Positions 34,413 through 43,859 of a stretch of DNA of 50,235 bases are shown here, one piece after another (position 1 is the first letter of the stretch; every line of letters begins with the position of its first letter). The position numbers were made by a program, and so were the translations under genes. This stretch comes from an uncultured Sphingomonas sp. GTDB taxonomy: Bacteria > Pseudomonadota > Alphaproteobacteria > Sphingomonadales > Sphingomonadaceae. The notes under the pieces were generated by a model. The model saw only the letters and a list, made by a program, of their open reading frames with translations, was not told the origin of the DNA and made no database searches. The stretch is taken from the NCBI RefSeq assembly GCF_946477935.1, contig NZ_CAMLAC010000003.1:1-50235 (forward strand), read 5' to 3'.

Positions 34413-35576
34413 TCAGGTCGTCACGATGACTTTAATCTTGTCGATGCCCTCCTGATACCAGAACCACTGGCCACCCAGCAGCACTGCGAGGCCCTTCGCT
34501 GGATCTTTCAGACCGTTCTGCTTCCAAGCCTGCGTGAACTGATAGGTGGTAACGACCACGCCGTCATCGTCGAGCAGCTTCTTGATGGCTTCCGTCATCC
34601 GATACTTTGGACGCTCGACGTGCTTAATCGCGACCTCCACGTTGGAACCGACCGGACTATAGATCACGGCCTGATCCGCCTTCTTGGCGTTGTTCGTCAC
34701 CTTCGGCACCACGTAGACGCGAAAGGAGTAGGCCGGGTCGTCGAACTCTGCCTGCGACATCGGCCCCTCGATGAGCGCGTTGACGGCGGCGACGGCTTTG
34801 GCAACCGGCACCGCGCCCTTCAGCGCGTTCGCGGACTGCAGGGTCAGCGCTTGGAGCTGGATCGCGAACGCGAGGTCATGAGAGAAGTCATACTTGCTCC
34901 CGAAGTTGTCCTTGGCGAACCGCAGAAAGTTCAACGCGTTCGCCTGAATCTTCGCTTGCAGCGCATCATTAACATCTTCGGCGGACCGGTGCTCGATCGC
35001 GTTCCTAATCGCGATCAGGTATCTGAGGTTGGCCTTCTCGCCCGCCGACAGGCCCGATTGCGGCCGCTCAATGCAATAGCTCAGCTCCCAGAGCTTCTCC
35101 TGACCGTCGATCATGACTGGTGAGCCGTCGGCGTTTTTGAACACCGGCGTGACGCCCTGTTCGGTCAGTCGCGCATGCAGGAGATACGTCCAGGCGATGA
35201 TCGACAGAACGATGAAGGTTTCGGACCGGGTGGACAGCGTGTTGTTGTTGTAGACGAGAACAGCGGTCTTGAAAATCTCGACGGCCTTGCGGACTTGAGC
35301 GCTAACGCGCGTGGTCGCATAGAACCCGAGATGCTCCGCCAACGCGGCCAGCTTGGCGTATTGGTAGAGAAGCGCGTCAACCTCCTCGACAGCGGCGGCC
35401 GCGATCGCCACGTAGCGTGGTTTCGTTCCCTTCCGAATTGCCCCAATCTCGCGGTGGTTGAAGTTGCGGTCGAGGAAGCTGAAGATCGCCAACACCTGTT
35501 GGTCGTTTAAAGCCTTATGCTCTATCAGTCCCTTAATGAGGCCGACCTCACGATCTGACAGAACGACCTTCGCCAT
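34413..35576 (-). CDS. DUF3644-like protein
   Basis: A 387-residue protein. The middle (VEIFKTAVLVYNNNTLSTRSETFIVLSIIAWTYLLHARL ... LSAGEKANLRYLIAIRNAIEHR, about residues 105-225) matches my recollection of DUF3644, a helical domain with an RN-x(3)-EH motif like HEPN-type nucleases. HEPN-like RNases are common toxins in defence islands, and DUF3644 genes occur alone in such regions. The N-terminal ~70 residues resemble a helix-turn-helix (LNDQQVLAIFSFLDRNFNHREIGAIRKG). Inference: a stand-alone phage-defence or toxin gene. Family call moderate. Confidence 0.7.
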   Translation of the reverse strand: MAKVVLSDREVGLIKGLIEHKALNDQQVLAIFSFLDRNFNHREIGAIRKGTKPRYVAIAAAAVEEVDALLYQYAKLAALAEHLGFYATTRVSAQVRKAVEIFKTAVLVYNNNTLSTRSETFIVLSIIAWTYLLHARLTEQGVTPVFKNADGSPVMIDGQEKLWELSYCIERPQSGLSAGEKANLRYLIAIRNAIEHRSAEDVNDALQAKIQANALNFLRFAKDNFGSKYDFSHDLAFAIQLQALTLQSANALKGAVPVAKAVAAVNALIEGPMSQAEFDDPAYSFRVYVVPKVTNNAKKADQAVIYSPVGSNVEVAIKHVERPKYRMTEAIKKLLDDDGVVVTTYQFTQAWKQNGLKDPAKGLAVLLGGQWFWYQEGIDKIKVIVTT

Positions 35577-36050
35577 ACGTCACCTAGCTCCCCCAGGGAT
35601 CCATGCTACGTCATGATCAGCCGTGGAGTCGATTCCGCGTCCAATTTATGCGCACGCAAAAATTCGAGGATTGGTGACTATTGGGTCGGAAGCGGCCAGG
35701 CAACGAAGCGCCCTAATGTCGGCCATTCGTCTGGCTATAAGATGATCTTGAAAGCGGCCGTTCGTTCGAAGGCCTCGATCGATGCGGTCGGCGGAAGGTG
35801 GAACGGCTACTTTCAAGCACTTGCCCTGCGCCACATGTTCTCAACGGGAGCTAGTAGTTGGCCGCGATACCTTCTGCCTATCGGGGTGGGAGGATGGAAC
35901 TATCATCCTGCGCGGCCAGCTTGACGGCGTTTCGGCGGCTATCCAACATGATGTTTCGCAAGCCAATCTCTTGACAGCGACCGCCTTGGCGGTGGCCAAA
36001 CCGCAGTTCGGACGTGATCCCGTTGAATGGAACAAAAGGTCAGATTTTGC
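35577..36050. other. Intergenic stretch, possible gene remnant
   Basis: About 470 bases. The frame 35782-36054 plus has a partly protein-like end (WEDGTIILRGQLDGVSAAI) without a convincing start and may be a decayed gene. TTGACA occurs at 35971 followed by the short palindrome ACCGCCTTGGCGGT, but no -10 box is clear. Confidence 0.35.
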
Positions 36051-37328
36051 ATGATCAAGACCATCGCCGACCTATTGCGCGAGCTCATGGTGAAGGAAGC
36101 CGCCAAGCTAGATGAGGAACCTGTCAAGCACGGCCCGACCATCGGTGCGATGTATGAGGGGCTCGCCCGCGACATTCTCGATCGCGCCATCCCGGCCGAG
36201 CTTGAGGTCCGCGTCGTCGACGGGTTCATCGAAGGCGTGGACGGTATACTAGGTCCGCAGATCGATGCCATGCTCGTCACCGGCGAGGGGCGCCAGATAC
36301 CCTACACCGGCAACTTCGTCTGGCCGATCGCCGACGTCATTGCCGTGTTCGAGGTGAAGAAGACGCTCTACGCCAACGATCTGGCCGACGCTTTCGCGAA
36401 GCTCCGTACCGTCAAGCGCATGTCGGAAGCCAATGTCCAGAACGGCGTGAAGGTCGTCGCCGGCCCGAGCTTTCGCGCCTTCGCCAAGACGACCGGCCAC
36501 TATCCCCGATCGATCGAGGCCGTCGACGCGCTGCCCGATGAGCTGAATTACATCTTCCACACGATGCTGGCCGAGCAGCTCGCTCCGGTCCGGGTGATCC
36601 TCGGCTATCATGGCTATGTCGACGAGCATGGCCTGCGAAAGGGCCTGCTCGGCTATCTGCAGGACCAGGGCGGCCTCGCCGCCGGGTTCGGGGCGTCGTC
36701 GATGCCCAATCTGATCGTCGCGGGCTCTAATTCGATCCTCAAGATGGACGGCCATCCCTATGCCGCGCCCTTGCACGACGGCTGGTGGCACCTCTTGGTC
36801 TCCAATCCCGAAAACCCGCTGCGGCTGTTGATCGAACTGCTCTGGGCCAAGCTAGGGGACCGGTTCGGCGACATCTTCCCCGGCGACGACGATCTCGAGC
36901 TGGAGCGGCTCGCGCCCTTTCTCGATGCGCGGTTGGCTCGCGACGGCGATACGCTCGGCTGGGCCTATAACTATTATCCGCTCAGCAAGAAGGAGATGGC
37001 CGCCGCTCCCGCACCACTCTGGGATCCCGAGGCCGTAAATACCTGCGAGATGGTCATTCAGCTCCAGCTGGCCCGCCTCGGATCGATCGACGTGCGCGAC
37101 GAAGAATTTCGCAGCTTCGTTGCGAAAGAGGGGATCGATCCGGACGCCCTGATCGCCGACATGGTGGCGCGCCGGATGCTAGCCTGGGTCGATGTCCATA
37201 CCGTGCGCATGATCGACACCGGGACCGTGTTCACCGGATTTATGCCCACCGGTGCGGGCTTTTCGAGCACCGACGCTGATCGCCTGTCGCCGTGGCTGAC
37301 CCGCGAACTCGACAAGCGCAAACGGTAG
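36051..37328 (+). CDS. DUF6602-like putative nuclease
   Basis: A 425-residue protein. The first 130 residues carry KHGPTIGAMYEGLARDIL, then PQIDAMLV and IADVIAVFEVKKTL: a Glu, an Asp and E-x-K in the order and spacing of a PD-(D/E)XK nuclease core, the pattern known for DUF6602. The C-terminal part is helical with a possible regulatory role. ATG 36051 is chosen because similarity starts there; an upstream ATG (36027) adds eight residues. It leads a two-gene set with the 271-residue Abi-like gene 22 bp downstream. Inference: defence-related DNA or RNA degradation. Confidence 0.7.
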   Translation: MIKTIADLLRELMVKEAAKLDEEPVKHGPTIGAMYEGLARDILDRAIPAELEVRVVDGFIEGVDGILGPQIDAMLVTGEGRQIPYTGNFVWPIADVIAVFEVKKTLYANDLADAFAKLRTVKRMSEANVQNGVKVVAGPSFRAFAKTTGHYPRSIEAVDALPDELNYIFHTMLAEQLAPVRVILGYHGYVDEHGLRKGLLGYLQDQGGLAAGFGASSMPNLIVAGSNSILKMDGHPYAAPLHDGWWHLLVSNPENPLRLLIELLWAKLGDRFGDIFPGDDDLELERLAPFLDARLARDGDTLGWAYNYYPLSKKEMAAAPAPLWDPEAVNTCEMVIQLQLARLGSIDVRDEEFRSFVAKEGIDPDALIADMVARRMLAWVDVHTVRMIDTGTVFTGFMPTGAGFSSTDADRLSPWLTRELDKRKR

Positions 37329-37350
37329 CCTCAGGCTTCAAGGGGGAACG

Positions 37351-38166
37351 ATGCGAACCGCAGCATTTACGAGACCGACCATCATTGCCGCCGCCGAAAT
37401 GCTCGAGCGCCACACGCAGGCGAGCTTCGACACGATGATCCTGCGTCTGGCGCTCGAGGGCGAAATCCCCGATGGGACGGGCCTCAGCGTCCCCAAGAAG
37501 CTCGGTATGGTTGCCCGCGCCGTGCTCGCCCGGCCCGATCATGTCGTGCATACGCTCGACGGCAGCGCGACGCTCGCCGAGGCGCTCGTCCGCGAAGCCG
37601 TCGCGCTTGTCCGCCCGCACTTCACCTGGCCGCAGCAGACCGCCTTGCTGCGCGGCCTCGCCCGCGACGGCTACGTCCTTGAAGAAGACGAGGACACGCA
37701 TGCGATCCGGCTGCGGGCAGCACTTCCCGAGAAGATCGCGCTGCCCGAGACGGACGACGAGGTGCGCGGCCTGCTTCGCCAGCTCGGTTTCCAGATATCG
37801 GCGGGGCATCTCGACCAGGCGATTGAGGCGCACACCCGCGGGGACTGGGCCGCCGCCAATGCGCAGTTGCGGACCTTCTTTGAAAGCCTATTCGACGCAA
37901 TCGCGTTCGCGGTCGATCATGCCACGGCGTCCGGCTGCGCGACATCCGAGAGTCGGCGCGCGATGCTCGCCGGCAAGAGGTTTCTCGCGACCGACCGCAA
38001 TGAATGGACCCAGGACGGCAAGAACTTTATCAACGGCCTGTTCAAGATGCTGCACACCGACGGCTCGCACCCGGGGCTGTCCGACGAGGATCATTCGACC
38101 TTCCGGCTCCACCTGGTGCTCGTCAGCGCGCGTGCCTTTCTACGGCGCCTCACCTACGGGCAGTAA
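37351..38166 (+). CDS. Putative abortive-infection-like protein
   Basis: A 271-residue protein. The C-terminal segment (AQLRTFFESLFDAIAFAV ... NGLFKMLHTDGSHPGLSDEDHSTFRLHLVLVSARAFL) resembles the Abi-C/HEPN-like C-terminal domains of abortive infection proteins, with an H-T-D-G-S-H-P cluster near the end. The N-terminal ~110 residues (LERHTQASFDTMILRLALEGEIP) look like a helical sensor domain often seen before such domains. It follows the DUF6602-like gene closely, in the same direction, so the pair may form one system. Family call tentative. Confidence 0.6.
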   Translation: MRTAAFTRPTIIAAAEMLERHTQASFDTMILRLALEGEIPDGTGLSVPKKLGMVARAVLARPDHVVHTLDGSATLAEALVREAVALVRPHFTWPQQTALLRGLARDGYVLEEDEDTHAIRLRAALPEKIALPETDDEVRGLLRQLGFQISAGHLDQAIEAHTRGDWAAANAQLRTFFESLFDAIAFAVDHATASGCATSESRRAMLAGKRFLATDRNEWTQDGKNFINGLFKMLHTDGSHPGLSDEDHSTFRLHLVLVSARAFLRRLTYGQ

Positions 38167-38237
38167 CGATTCGGCCACGTGGTCGCTTCAACCGGCGGTC
38201 TTTCTCCTTCCCGGCGCCGATGCAGATCGGTCGCGCG

Positions 38238-39632
38238 CTATTCTCGCCGGCTTCCATCGTTGCGGAACCGCCTGATCTGGTCGCTGTCGTCGCCCTGCAG
38301 CAGCGGCAGCAGCAATTCCCGGATTGGCGGCGCTTCGCGGAATTGCAGATTGTCGAGATCGATCAGCTCGCCGAGCGGCCGCTCGCGACCGATCACCGCA
38401 ACGATAAGCCGCTCGACGACGTCGCCGCGCATATTGCTCGCGGTTACCCGGACCTCGATGTGCGCGGCCTCGCCGGTGCGCTCGACCGGCTCGATCACCG
38501 CGGTCAGCGTCTGCACCCGCCCATGCCGGAAATCCTGGCAACGATATTCCACCTGAACATCGGGATCCTCGGATTCTTCGACGCCGAAGCTCGTGCGGTC
38601 GGTCCGCGCCAAATTGTGCGACAGGCGCGGGATATTGGTCAGAAAGTCGCTCTTCGTGGACGGCGGCGGCGGACCGAAGACATCGACGACGTATGGCCCA
38701 TCATGCAGCACGGCATTCCCCGAGCGCAGCTCGACGGTGACATGCTCGGCGGCCAGCACGCCGACATTCTCGATGGTGACCTCGAACCCATATTGCGAGA
38801 ACTGACGAGCGACTCCGAGATGGATGTTGGGCACGTCGACCGCGCCGATCGCTGCGGCATAGTCGTCATAGTCCTCGTCATAGTGGCTGTTGGTGTGCAG
38901 CCCATGCGCCATGAACCCGCCGGTATATTCGCGCGGGTGATTGGCGAGGATCATCCGCGTCACAAGATCGATGGACTCGGCGGGAACCGGCGGGAGGCGA
39001 AAGCGGACAAGTGGCGGCTCATGCAGCATGCGGATCGCGACGCGCAGCTGGGGCTCGCTCGCCTGCAGCAGCCGCACGCGCTGTTCGAGCTCGGCGACCC
39101 GCCGATCGGTCGGCGATGGCTCGGGGGCGAGCAGCCAGCTCTCGTCGGGCTTGATCGCCTTGATGCCGTGCCGGCGCGCCGCTGCTCTCGGCCGGCTGTC
39201 GAAGCTCATCACCTCAACCCGGGCCGGATCGTCCACCAGCGCGTGCATCGCCTGCGCCACGATCCGGTCGTCGCCATTGTCGCGCTCCAGGTCCTCGAGA
39301 CGATCCCAGTCGATGCGTCCCGCCGGGACATAGGCGATGTCGATCCGGACCGGCTCTCCCGCCAGCATTGCCGCGTCACCGCTTTCAATCGAAGGCTCGA
39401 GAAGTCGATTGAGATCGCGCGCGCGCTGCCCGAGCCGACCATCGCGTTTGCGCCCATCTGCCTCGGCGCTTACTTGGGGAAGCACCAGGAGCAGGATCGG
39501 CCCCTTGGAGATCGTCGACCAGTCGAGTTGGGTCAGTGGACGCGCTTCGAAGATCATCTGCGTGTCGAGCGCGATGACCCGATCATAGCCACTGGTGTCG
39601 AGCCTTGAGTCCATGGGTAAATGTGGCACCAA
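38238..39632 (-). CDS. PIN-domain ribonuclease-like protein
   Basis: A 464-residue protein. Residues about 15-180 show the PIN pattern: IALDTQMIF (first Asp), LLLVLPQVSAEADGRKRD (acidic), NGDDRIVAQAMHAL (two Asp) and VMSFDSRPRAAARRHGI (last Asp), the four acidic positions of the metal site. The rest (about 200-464) is strand-rich and of unknown kind. PIN enzymes cut RNA. It is convergent with the Abi-like gene and divergent from the gene at 39739. It may work as a stand-alone RNA-cleaving defence gene. Confidence 0.72.
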   Translation of the reverse strand: MVPHLPMDSRLDTSGYDRVIALDTQMIFEARPLTQLDWSTISKGPILLLVLPQVSAEADGRKRDGRLGQRARDLNRLLEPSIESGDAAMLAGEPVRIDIAYVPAGRIDWDRLEDLERDNGDDRIVAQAMHALVDDPARVEVMSFDSRPRAAARRHGIKAIKPDESWLLAPEPSPTDRRVAELEQRVRLLQASEPQLRVAIRMLHEPPLVRFRLPPVPAESIDLVTRMILANHPREYTGGFMAHGLHTNSHYDEDYDDYAAAIGAVDVPNIHLGVARQFSQYGFEVTIENVGVLAAEHVTVELRSGNAVLHDGPYVVDVFGPPPPSTKSDFLTNIPRLSHNLARTDRTSFGVEESEDPDVQVEYRCQDFRHGRVQTLTAVIEPVERTGEAAHIEVRVTASNMRGDVVERLIVAVIGRERPLGELIDLDNLQFREAPPIRELLLPLLQGDDSDQIRRFRNDGSRRE

Positions 39633-39738
39633 TACCGACGAGCCTGCAATTAGGAACGGACCGTGTCTTCATCTTTGGATCGTTCCTCCGATATATCGAT
39701 GGCGATGCGGTGTGCCGATATCGCGCTGCTCCACCGGG

Positions 39739-40554
39739 ATGATGAAGCGGATGAAGTTCGATTTCGACACGATCGGCGAATGGGCACCGCGGCTGTCCGC
39801 CGCCCTCAATGCGCTGGTGCCGGTCCGGCTGCGCGAGCGCGTCGCAGCAGGACCGATCGAATGGCTCGAGGATGCGTTCGACATCATTCTTGACGAAGTC
39901 GAGCGCAGCGATCTCATCGACGCAACGCGCGAATGGCTGCGCGGTCAGACGATCGTCGCTTATCATGGTTCGCGGCTCTCGCCGGATGAGATCGTCTCCG
40001 TCCGGACCTCTGGTCTGAAGGCGCTCGATCCGGCGACGCGCAAAGGCAGGCTCGCGGAGCTACTCTCGCGCCATCCGGATTGGGCGCAAGCCAGCGCCGG
40101 GCTCGATGCCGCGATCCGCGACTTTGGCGACGGCCGGTTCGGGCGGCGGGAAGGGCAGGCCCATTTGACGCTCTCCCGCGGCGCATTGCTCACCGCCTTC
40201 AATCACTATCTCGTCGAGGGATCGGAATTCGACCAGGTCATCGCGGTCGAACTGCTCGGGAAGGGTGCGAGATCGCTGTTGCAGAAGGGGCGCTCGCCTG
40301 TGCTGTTCACCACCGAAGTGCCTGGACACCGGGCGCTCGATGTCGCCGAGCGACGGCTCCGCGACGGCGAAATGCCGGGCCTTGTCCGTCACGTCCTGCA
40401 GTTCTGGGCCAATTGGCTGCACGATCCCGCTCTCGATCCGGGAACGCAGCATGTGGATTCCGGACTGATCTTCTATGAGGGTATTCCGCCCGACTGGGTC
40501 ACGGACACGACGATGATCGACGAGTGTAAGCTCCTGGAATCCTATCATCGCTGA
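39739..40554 (+). CDS. Hypothetical protein with YHGSRLS-type N-terminus
   Basis: A 271-residue protein. After about 60 residues comes IVAYHGSRLSPDEIVSVRTSGLKAL, a motif seen in widespread uncharacterised proteins and reminiscent of ADP-ribosyltransferase-like folds (a His near the first strand); the full catalytic triad cannot be confirmed. The C-terminus has an acidic stretch (DECKLLESYH). Start ATG 39739 is chosen, with 39742 and 39751 as alternatives. It is followed 18 bp later by a frameshifted small gene. Confidence 0.6.
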   Translation: MMKRMKFDFDTIGEWAPRLSAALNALVPVRLRERVAAGPIEWLEDAFDIILDEVERSDLIDATREWLRGQTIVAYHGSRLSPDEIVSVRTSGLKALDPATRKGRLAELLSRHPDWAQASAGLDAAIRDFGDGRFGRREGQAHLTLSRGALLTAFNHYLVEGSEFDQVIAVELLGKGARSLLQKGRSPVLFTTEVPGHRALDVAERRLRDGEMPGLVRHVLQFWANWLHDPALDPGTQHVDSGLIFYEGIPPDWVTDTTMIDECKLLESYHR

Positions 40555-40572
40555 GAGTTATGGATTGGGCGA

Positions 40573-40967
40573 ATGAGAATGCCCAAACTTCGTGTCGAGG
40601 GACCGCAGGCGAGCGATGCCAGCCACTGGCTGGTTCGCCCCAACATCCGCCATCGCGCCGGGGTCGAACGCTATGGCGTCGCCCGGCTCACCAACAATGC
40701 CAATGGACAGGGGCTGGATGTCCTGTTCTCGGCCATGACCGCGACGACGCGATTTTCATGCCCTACGACATCCGCGAGCGCCTCGGCGTCGCCAAGGGCG
40801 GTGAACTCGATTTCTTGCTGCGCAAGGTCGGGCTCTGGGGCTTGCTTCGCTGGTATGTGCGCTCGCCCGATCCCGCCGTATCCATCCCCGCCTGGATCGC
40901 GGTGATCGGGATCACTCTCGCAATCGTCGGAATAGTCCTCACCGCTATGCCGCTCATCTGTACCTAG
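40573..40967 (+). pseudogene. Frameshifted small membrane protein gene
   Basis: The first part (to about 40735) reads MRMPKLRVEGPQASDASHW...NANGQGLDVL in one frame. The second part, in the next frame, reads HDRDDAIFMPYDIRERLGVAKGGELDF followed by a transmembrane helix (IPAWIAVIGITLAIVGIVLTAM). Adding one base near 40728 would give one protein of about 130 residues, cytoplasmic at the N-terminus with a C-terminal membrane anchor. Either a real one-base deletion or a sequencing error explains it. Confidence 0.6.
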
Positions 40968-41498
40968 CATCCGGTCCTATGCCGTGCTTCACCATATCTC
41001 GCGGCCGACGCGATAGAAGTTGGGCCACGTAGCTGCGGTTGCCGACGCTGAGGGCATGCTGGCTAGGCGCCAGCTAGGTCATGCCAGCTTTTGGCCGAGC
41101 TGACGCTGCAAACCGCCAGTCCGCAATCGGCCCAGCTTCTGACGTTCCCAGACGCCGGTCGGGCGAGCGTCGAACGTCGGCTTCTGACAAGAGGCGCCGT
41201 TCGACACGCCGCAGGCGAAAGGCAGCAAAGTCCCACGACCGCCCGGCTGCAGGCGTCCAGAGCCAGTCGTTCAGATCAACCAATGCGAGCGTCTGCTCAT
41301 GACAGAAGCTGCCGATAGAACGCCCGACCCGGACCGTCAGGAAGGCGCCCCCATCCTGGTCGTTTGGCGCCTTTTCTTTTCGGCCCGCAAGCGGACATCG
41401 GTCGTGTGGCTTAGGGCCGTCGCCGCTCAGCTTACACAAACGGCCCAACAGCGGCCCCGCGACTGGTCGTCGCTTCGGGCGCCATGTAGATAGCGGCC
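40968..41498. other. Non-coding stretch
   Basis: About 530 bases of GC-rich sequence. Frames on both strands lack protein character, and similar-looking text occurs in other gaps of this island. No gene, RNA or repeat I can support. Confidence 0.35.
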
Positions 41499-42128
41499 AT
41501 GGAAGAACTGCCCACCTACACCCCGGAGCAACTCGACTTCGCCTCGCGGATCGGCAAGGCCGCCGCGCCCTTGGTGAACACTGGAATGGATCTTCGCGAT
41601 GCCGAGCGCGCAGCGGCGCGGATGGCGGCCGCAACGATGGTTGAGGAAGGCGCACACGCAGCCGTAGTTGAACAGCTGCTGCAGGACGCGCTCGAGCGTT
41701 CAAATGTGGGTGCACCCTACCGGCACGACGAGCGCCTGCTCTCAGACGAACTCCAGGTGGCATTAGGCGAGACCTACCGTGCGGTCGGAGGGCCCCGTCT
41801 TCCGCCTGACGGGTTGCTGGTGGAGAAGCGCATCATCGGCGTGAAGACCGGCTACCCGATGTTCGTGTTCCCTAACGAATCAAAGCATCCGGGCAACCCG
41901 CACGTCACCGTCATCATCGGCGATGAGAAGGTTAACGTGACGATCTCTGAGAAGCCGAAGGTGATCGCGGGCAACATGAAAGCCGTCGGGATCCGCGACG
42001 TGTTGAAGGCGGTGAAGAAGCACCGCGTCGAGCTCATGAAGGAGTGGGACGAGACGCGTCCCGACGATCAGAAGCTGGAAAATTCGAAGGCCCACAGGGC
42101 GAAGGCCGCTTGCGAAGCCAAGGGCTAA
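41499..42128 (+). CDS. DUF4160-like protein
   Basis: A 209-residue protein. The C-terminal half (VFPNESKHPGNPHVTVIIGDEKVNVTIS...VLKAVKKHRVELMKEWDETRP, about 125-195) resembles DUF4160, small domains linked to toxin-antitoxin-like pairs. The N-terminal half (residues 1-110) is helical with no recognised motif. It converges on the PD-(D/E)XK nuclease gene with only 27 bp between their ends. Family call tentative. Confidence 0.6.
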   Translation: MEELPTYTPEQLDFASRIGKAAAPLVNTGMDLRDAERAAARMAAATMVEEGAHAAVVEQLLQDALERSNVGAPYRHDERLLSDELQVALGETYRAVGGPRLPPDGLLVEKRIIGVKTGYPMFVFPNESKHPGNPHVTVIIGDEKVNVTISEKPKVIAGNMKAVGIRDVLKAVKKHRVELMKEWDETRPDDQKLENSKAHRAKAACEAKG

Positions 42129-42155
42129 CCCGTCAACGGACCGCTCTGACTTCGC

Positions 42156-43157
42156 TCACCCGCGGTCGCGGTCGCGGTCCAGATTCAGCCACATCACGTA
42201 ATCCTTCGGCGTGTAGTCCGCGGCAACCAAGTCGCCGATGGGAGCCGCGTCGAAGATCACCGCAACGAGCGGGTCGAGGTTGCCCCGGCCGAGGTTAGGA
42301 CACCAGACGTTCGGGGGCTGCCCCTCGCCACCGATCGTGAAGGGATCGTCGCGACGGATGGGCTGCTCCTGTGGGGCCAGCTTCAGGATCTCGAGGTGAT
42401 TAAGAACGACGACGCCGTCGACCGCGTCGAACGCCACGCGGCCGTTAGCGTCGTGCAGCCAGGAATTGGGCGTAAGCAGGCCCGCGTCTTCATGGCTGAG
42501 TGCCGACGTCGCCTCGAAGATGTAACCATCCCAAAGCACGACCAGAATGCCGGTGCGCGTCTGTGCCGAGAAGTCGCAGAACTTAGTGTCGGCGCTCGCA
42601 AGAAAGTCCTTCAGCGTGTTGTCGCGCGGCAGCGTGGCATCGGCGCGGATGCCGGGCACGGCGCCGATCGGCCCGCGGACGGGGATCTGGTGGCCACGTT
42701 CGGCTCGTCGCTCCTGATGTTCGATGGACGACGGACACTTGACCTCGAACAGCCACTGCCGGTTCGGCGTGTCGACTACGAGGTCGGGCCTGCCCCCGGT
42801 CACGGGATTGGCCGGCTCGATCTGGAAGGTCGTCCCGGCCGGCCAGTCGGCGTCGAGGAGCACGCGGGTCACGAGGATCTCGGCCAGCTTCTGCACGAGT
42901 TGCTCGTAGCCCTTCCGCCACTTATCGGGATCGTCGCGCGTGGGGACATAACGGATAGCAGCGAATTCGCGCACGAAGCGCTCGCCCGTGCCGGGCAGTT
43001 TCGCGTCACAGGCGGCGAGCGCTCGCTGGAGCTGCCGTCCGAACGTGGTGATCCGTCCCTCGGCGAAGTGGTAGCTCAACCATTGCCGTGTCCCATTGGT
43101 CAGCGCTCGGTAGCGTGCGGCGACGTCGGTCGGCTCGGGTTCGGGGTTTTCGGTCAT
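42156..43157 (-). CDS. Putative PD-(D/E)XK restriction-like nuclease
   Basis: A 333-residue protein. Residues about 125-145 read GGRPDLVVDTPNRQWLFEVKCPS: P-D then E-x-K, the catalytic core of restriction-endonuclease-fold nucleases. An upstream helix (KGYEQLVQKLAEILVTRVLL) and downstream strands fit the fold. No methyltransferase or ATPase is adjacent. It may be a stand-alone nuclease of a defence island; its target is unknown. Confidence 0.65.
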   Translation of the reverse strand: MTENPEPEPTDVAARYRALTNGTRQWLSYHFAEGRITTFGRQLQRALAACDAKLPGTGERFVREFAAIRYVPTRDDPDKWRKGYEQLVQKLAEILVTRVLLDADWPAGTTFQIEPANPVTGGRPDLVVDTPNRQWLFEVKCPSSIEHQERRAERGHQIPVRGPIGAVPGIRADATLPRDNTLKDFLASADTKFCDFSAQTRTGILVVLWDGYIFEATSALSHEDAGLLTPNSWLHDANGRVAFDAVDGVVVLNHLEILKLAPQEQPIRRDDPFTIGGEGQPPNVWCPNLGRGNLDPLVAVIFDAAPIGDLVAADYTPKDYVMWLNLDRDRDRG

Positions 43158-43859
43158 CGGTTGTCCGCGTCAATCAGGAGGGCAATGCGGCAGTCTGGGC
43201 CTGACTCAGAGAGCTATCGCTTTTTATCTTACGTCGATTACCGGGTGGTGATGTCCATCGGCGACTTTAGGCTCGCTGCAGTCGTCTCGCCATATGCAGG
43301 TGTTATGTGCTTAACGCGCGTTCCTCGTCCGAAACGTTCCTGAAAAGCTGGTCTCGGCAGAGCAGACACTGGTTCGTACGCTATGCGAACTTAGAAATCG
43401 CGAACGGACAGTCCGCTTCCGGCCCAGCCGCGGTCGGCCCCCAATTATATTCCCGCGGCCGCAAACGTCAGGTTCAGCGGATACCCGACCTTCACGGCAG
43501 TGCTCATGAACGACGGCTTAGTCCCAACGCCAGTCGCTTCAAATGGCTCTGATCGCTTCCTACGCGGTCCTATGTGGCAAGTTTCAAGAAGCCGCGAAAT
43601 TTTCGTCCGGATGCCGCAATCGGGACGGCTCAAAAGGCGTCGTTCACCAACCCAGGCAAACATCGCATGGCGGATCAGTGCCGTGGAACCTTAATTTCCC
43701 AGCAATCTGAGTGCCCAGTTTCGTCCGATTGGGTGCACCATCACAAGCCAGTCAAAGCGTTGAAGTTCTACCGTTTTTGATTGGGCTGGTTGGCGTTGTG
43801 CCACTTTCCGTTCCCTCAACACGTGCTTGTCACTGGCGTTCAAGCGCGAACGATGGCGG
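43158..43859. other. Non-coding or decayed stretch
   Basis: About 700 bases between the nuclease gene and a frameshifted gene. Short frames on both strands have no coherent protein character. I see no repeat, tRNA or hairpin that I can support here. Confidence 0.35.

Noticed and set aside
38004..39608. A 534-residue plus-strand frame over the PIN-domain gene
   Set aside because: It is antisense to a gene with clear PIN motifs, and its translation is arginine/aspartate-rich shadow text.
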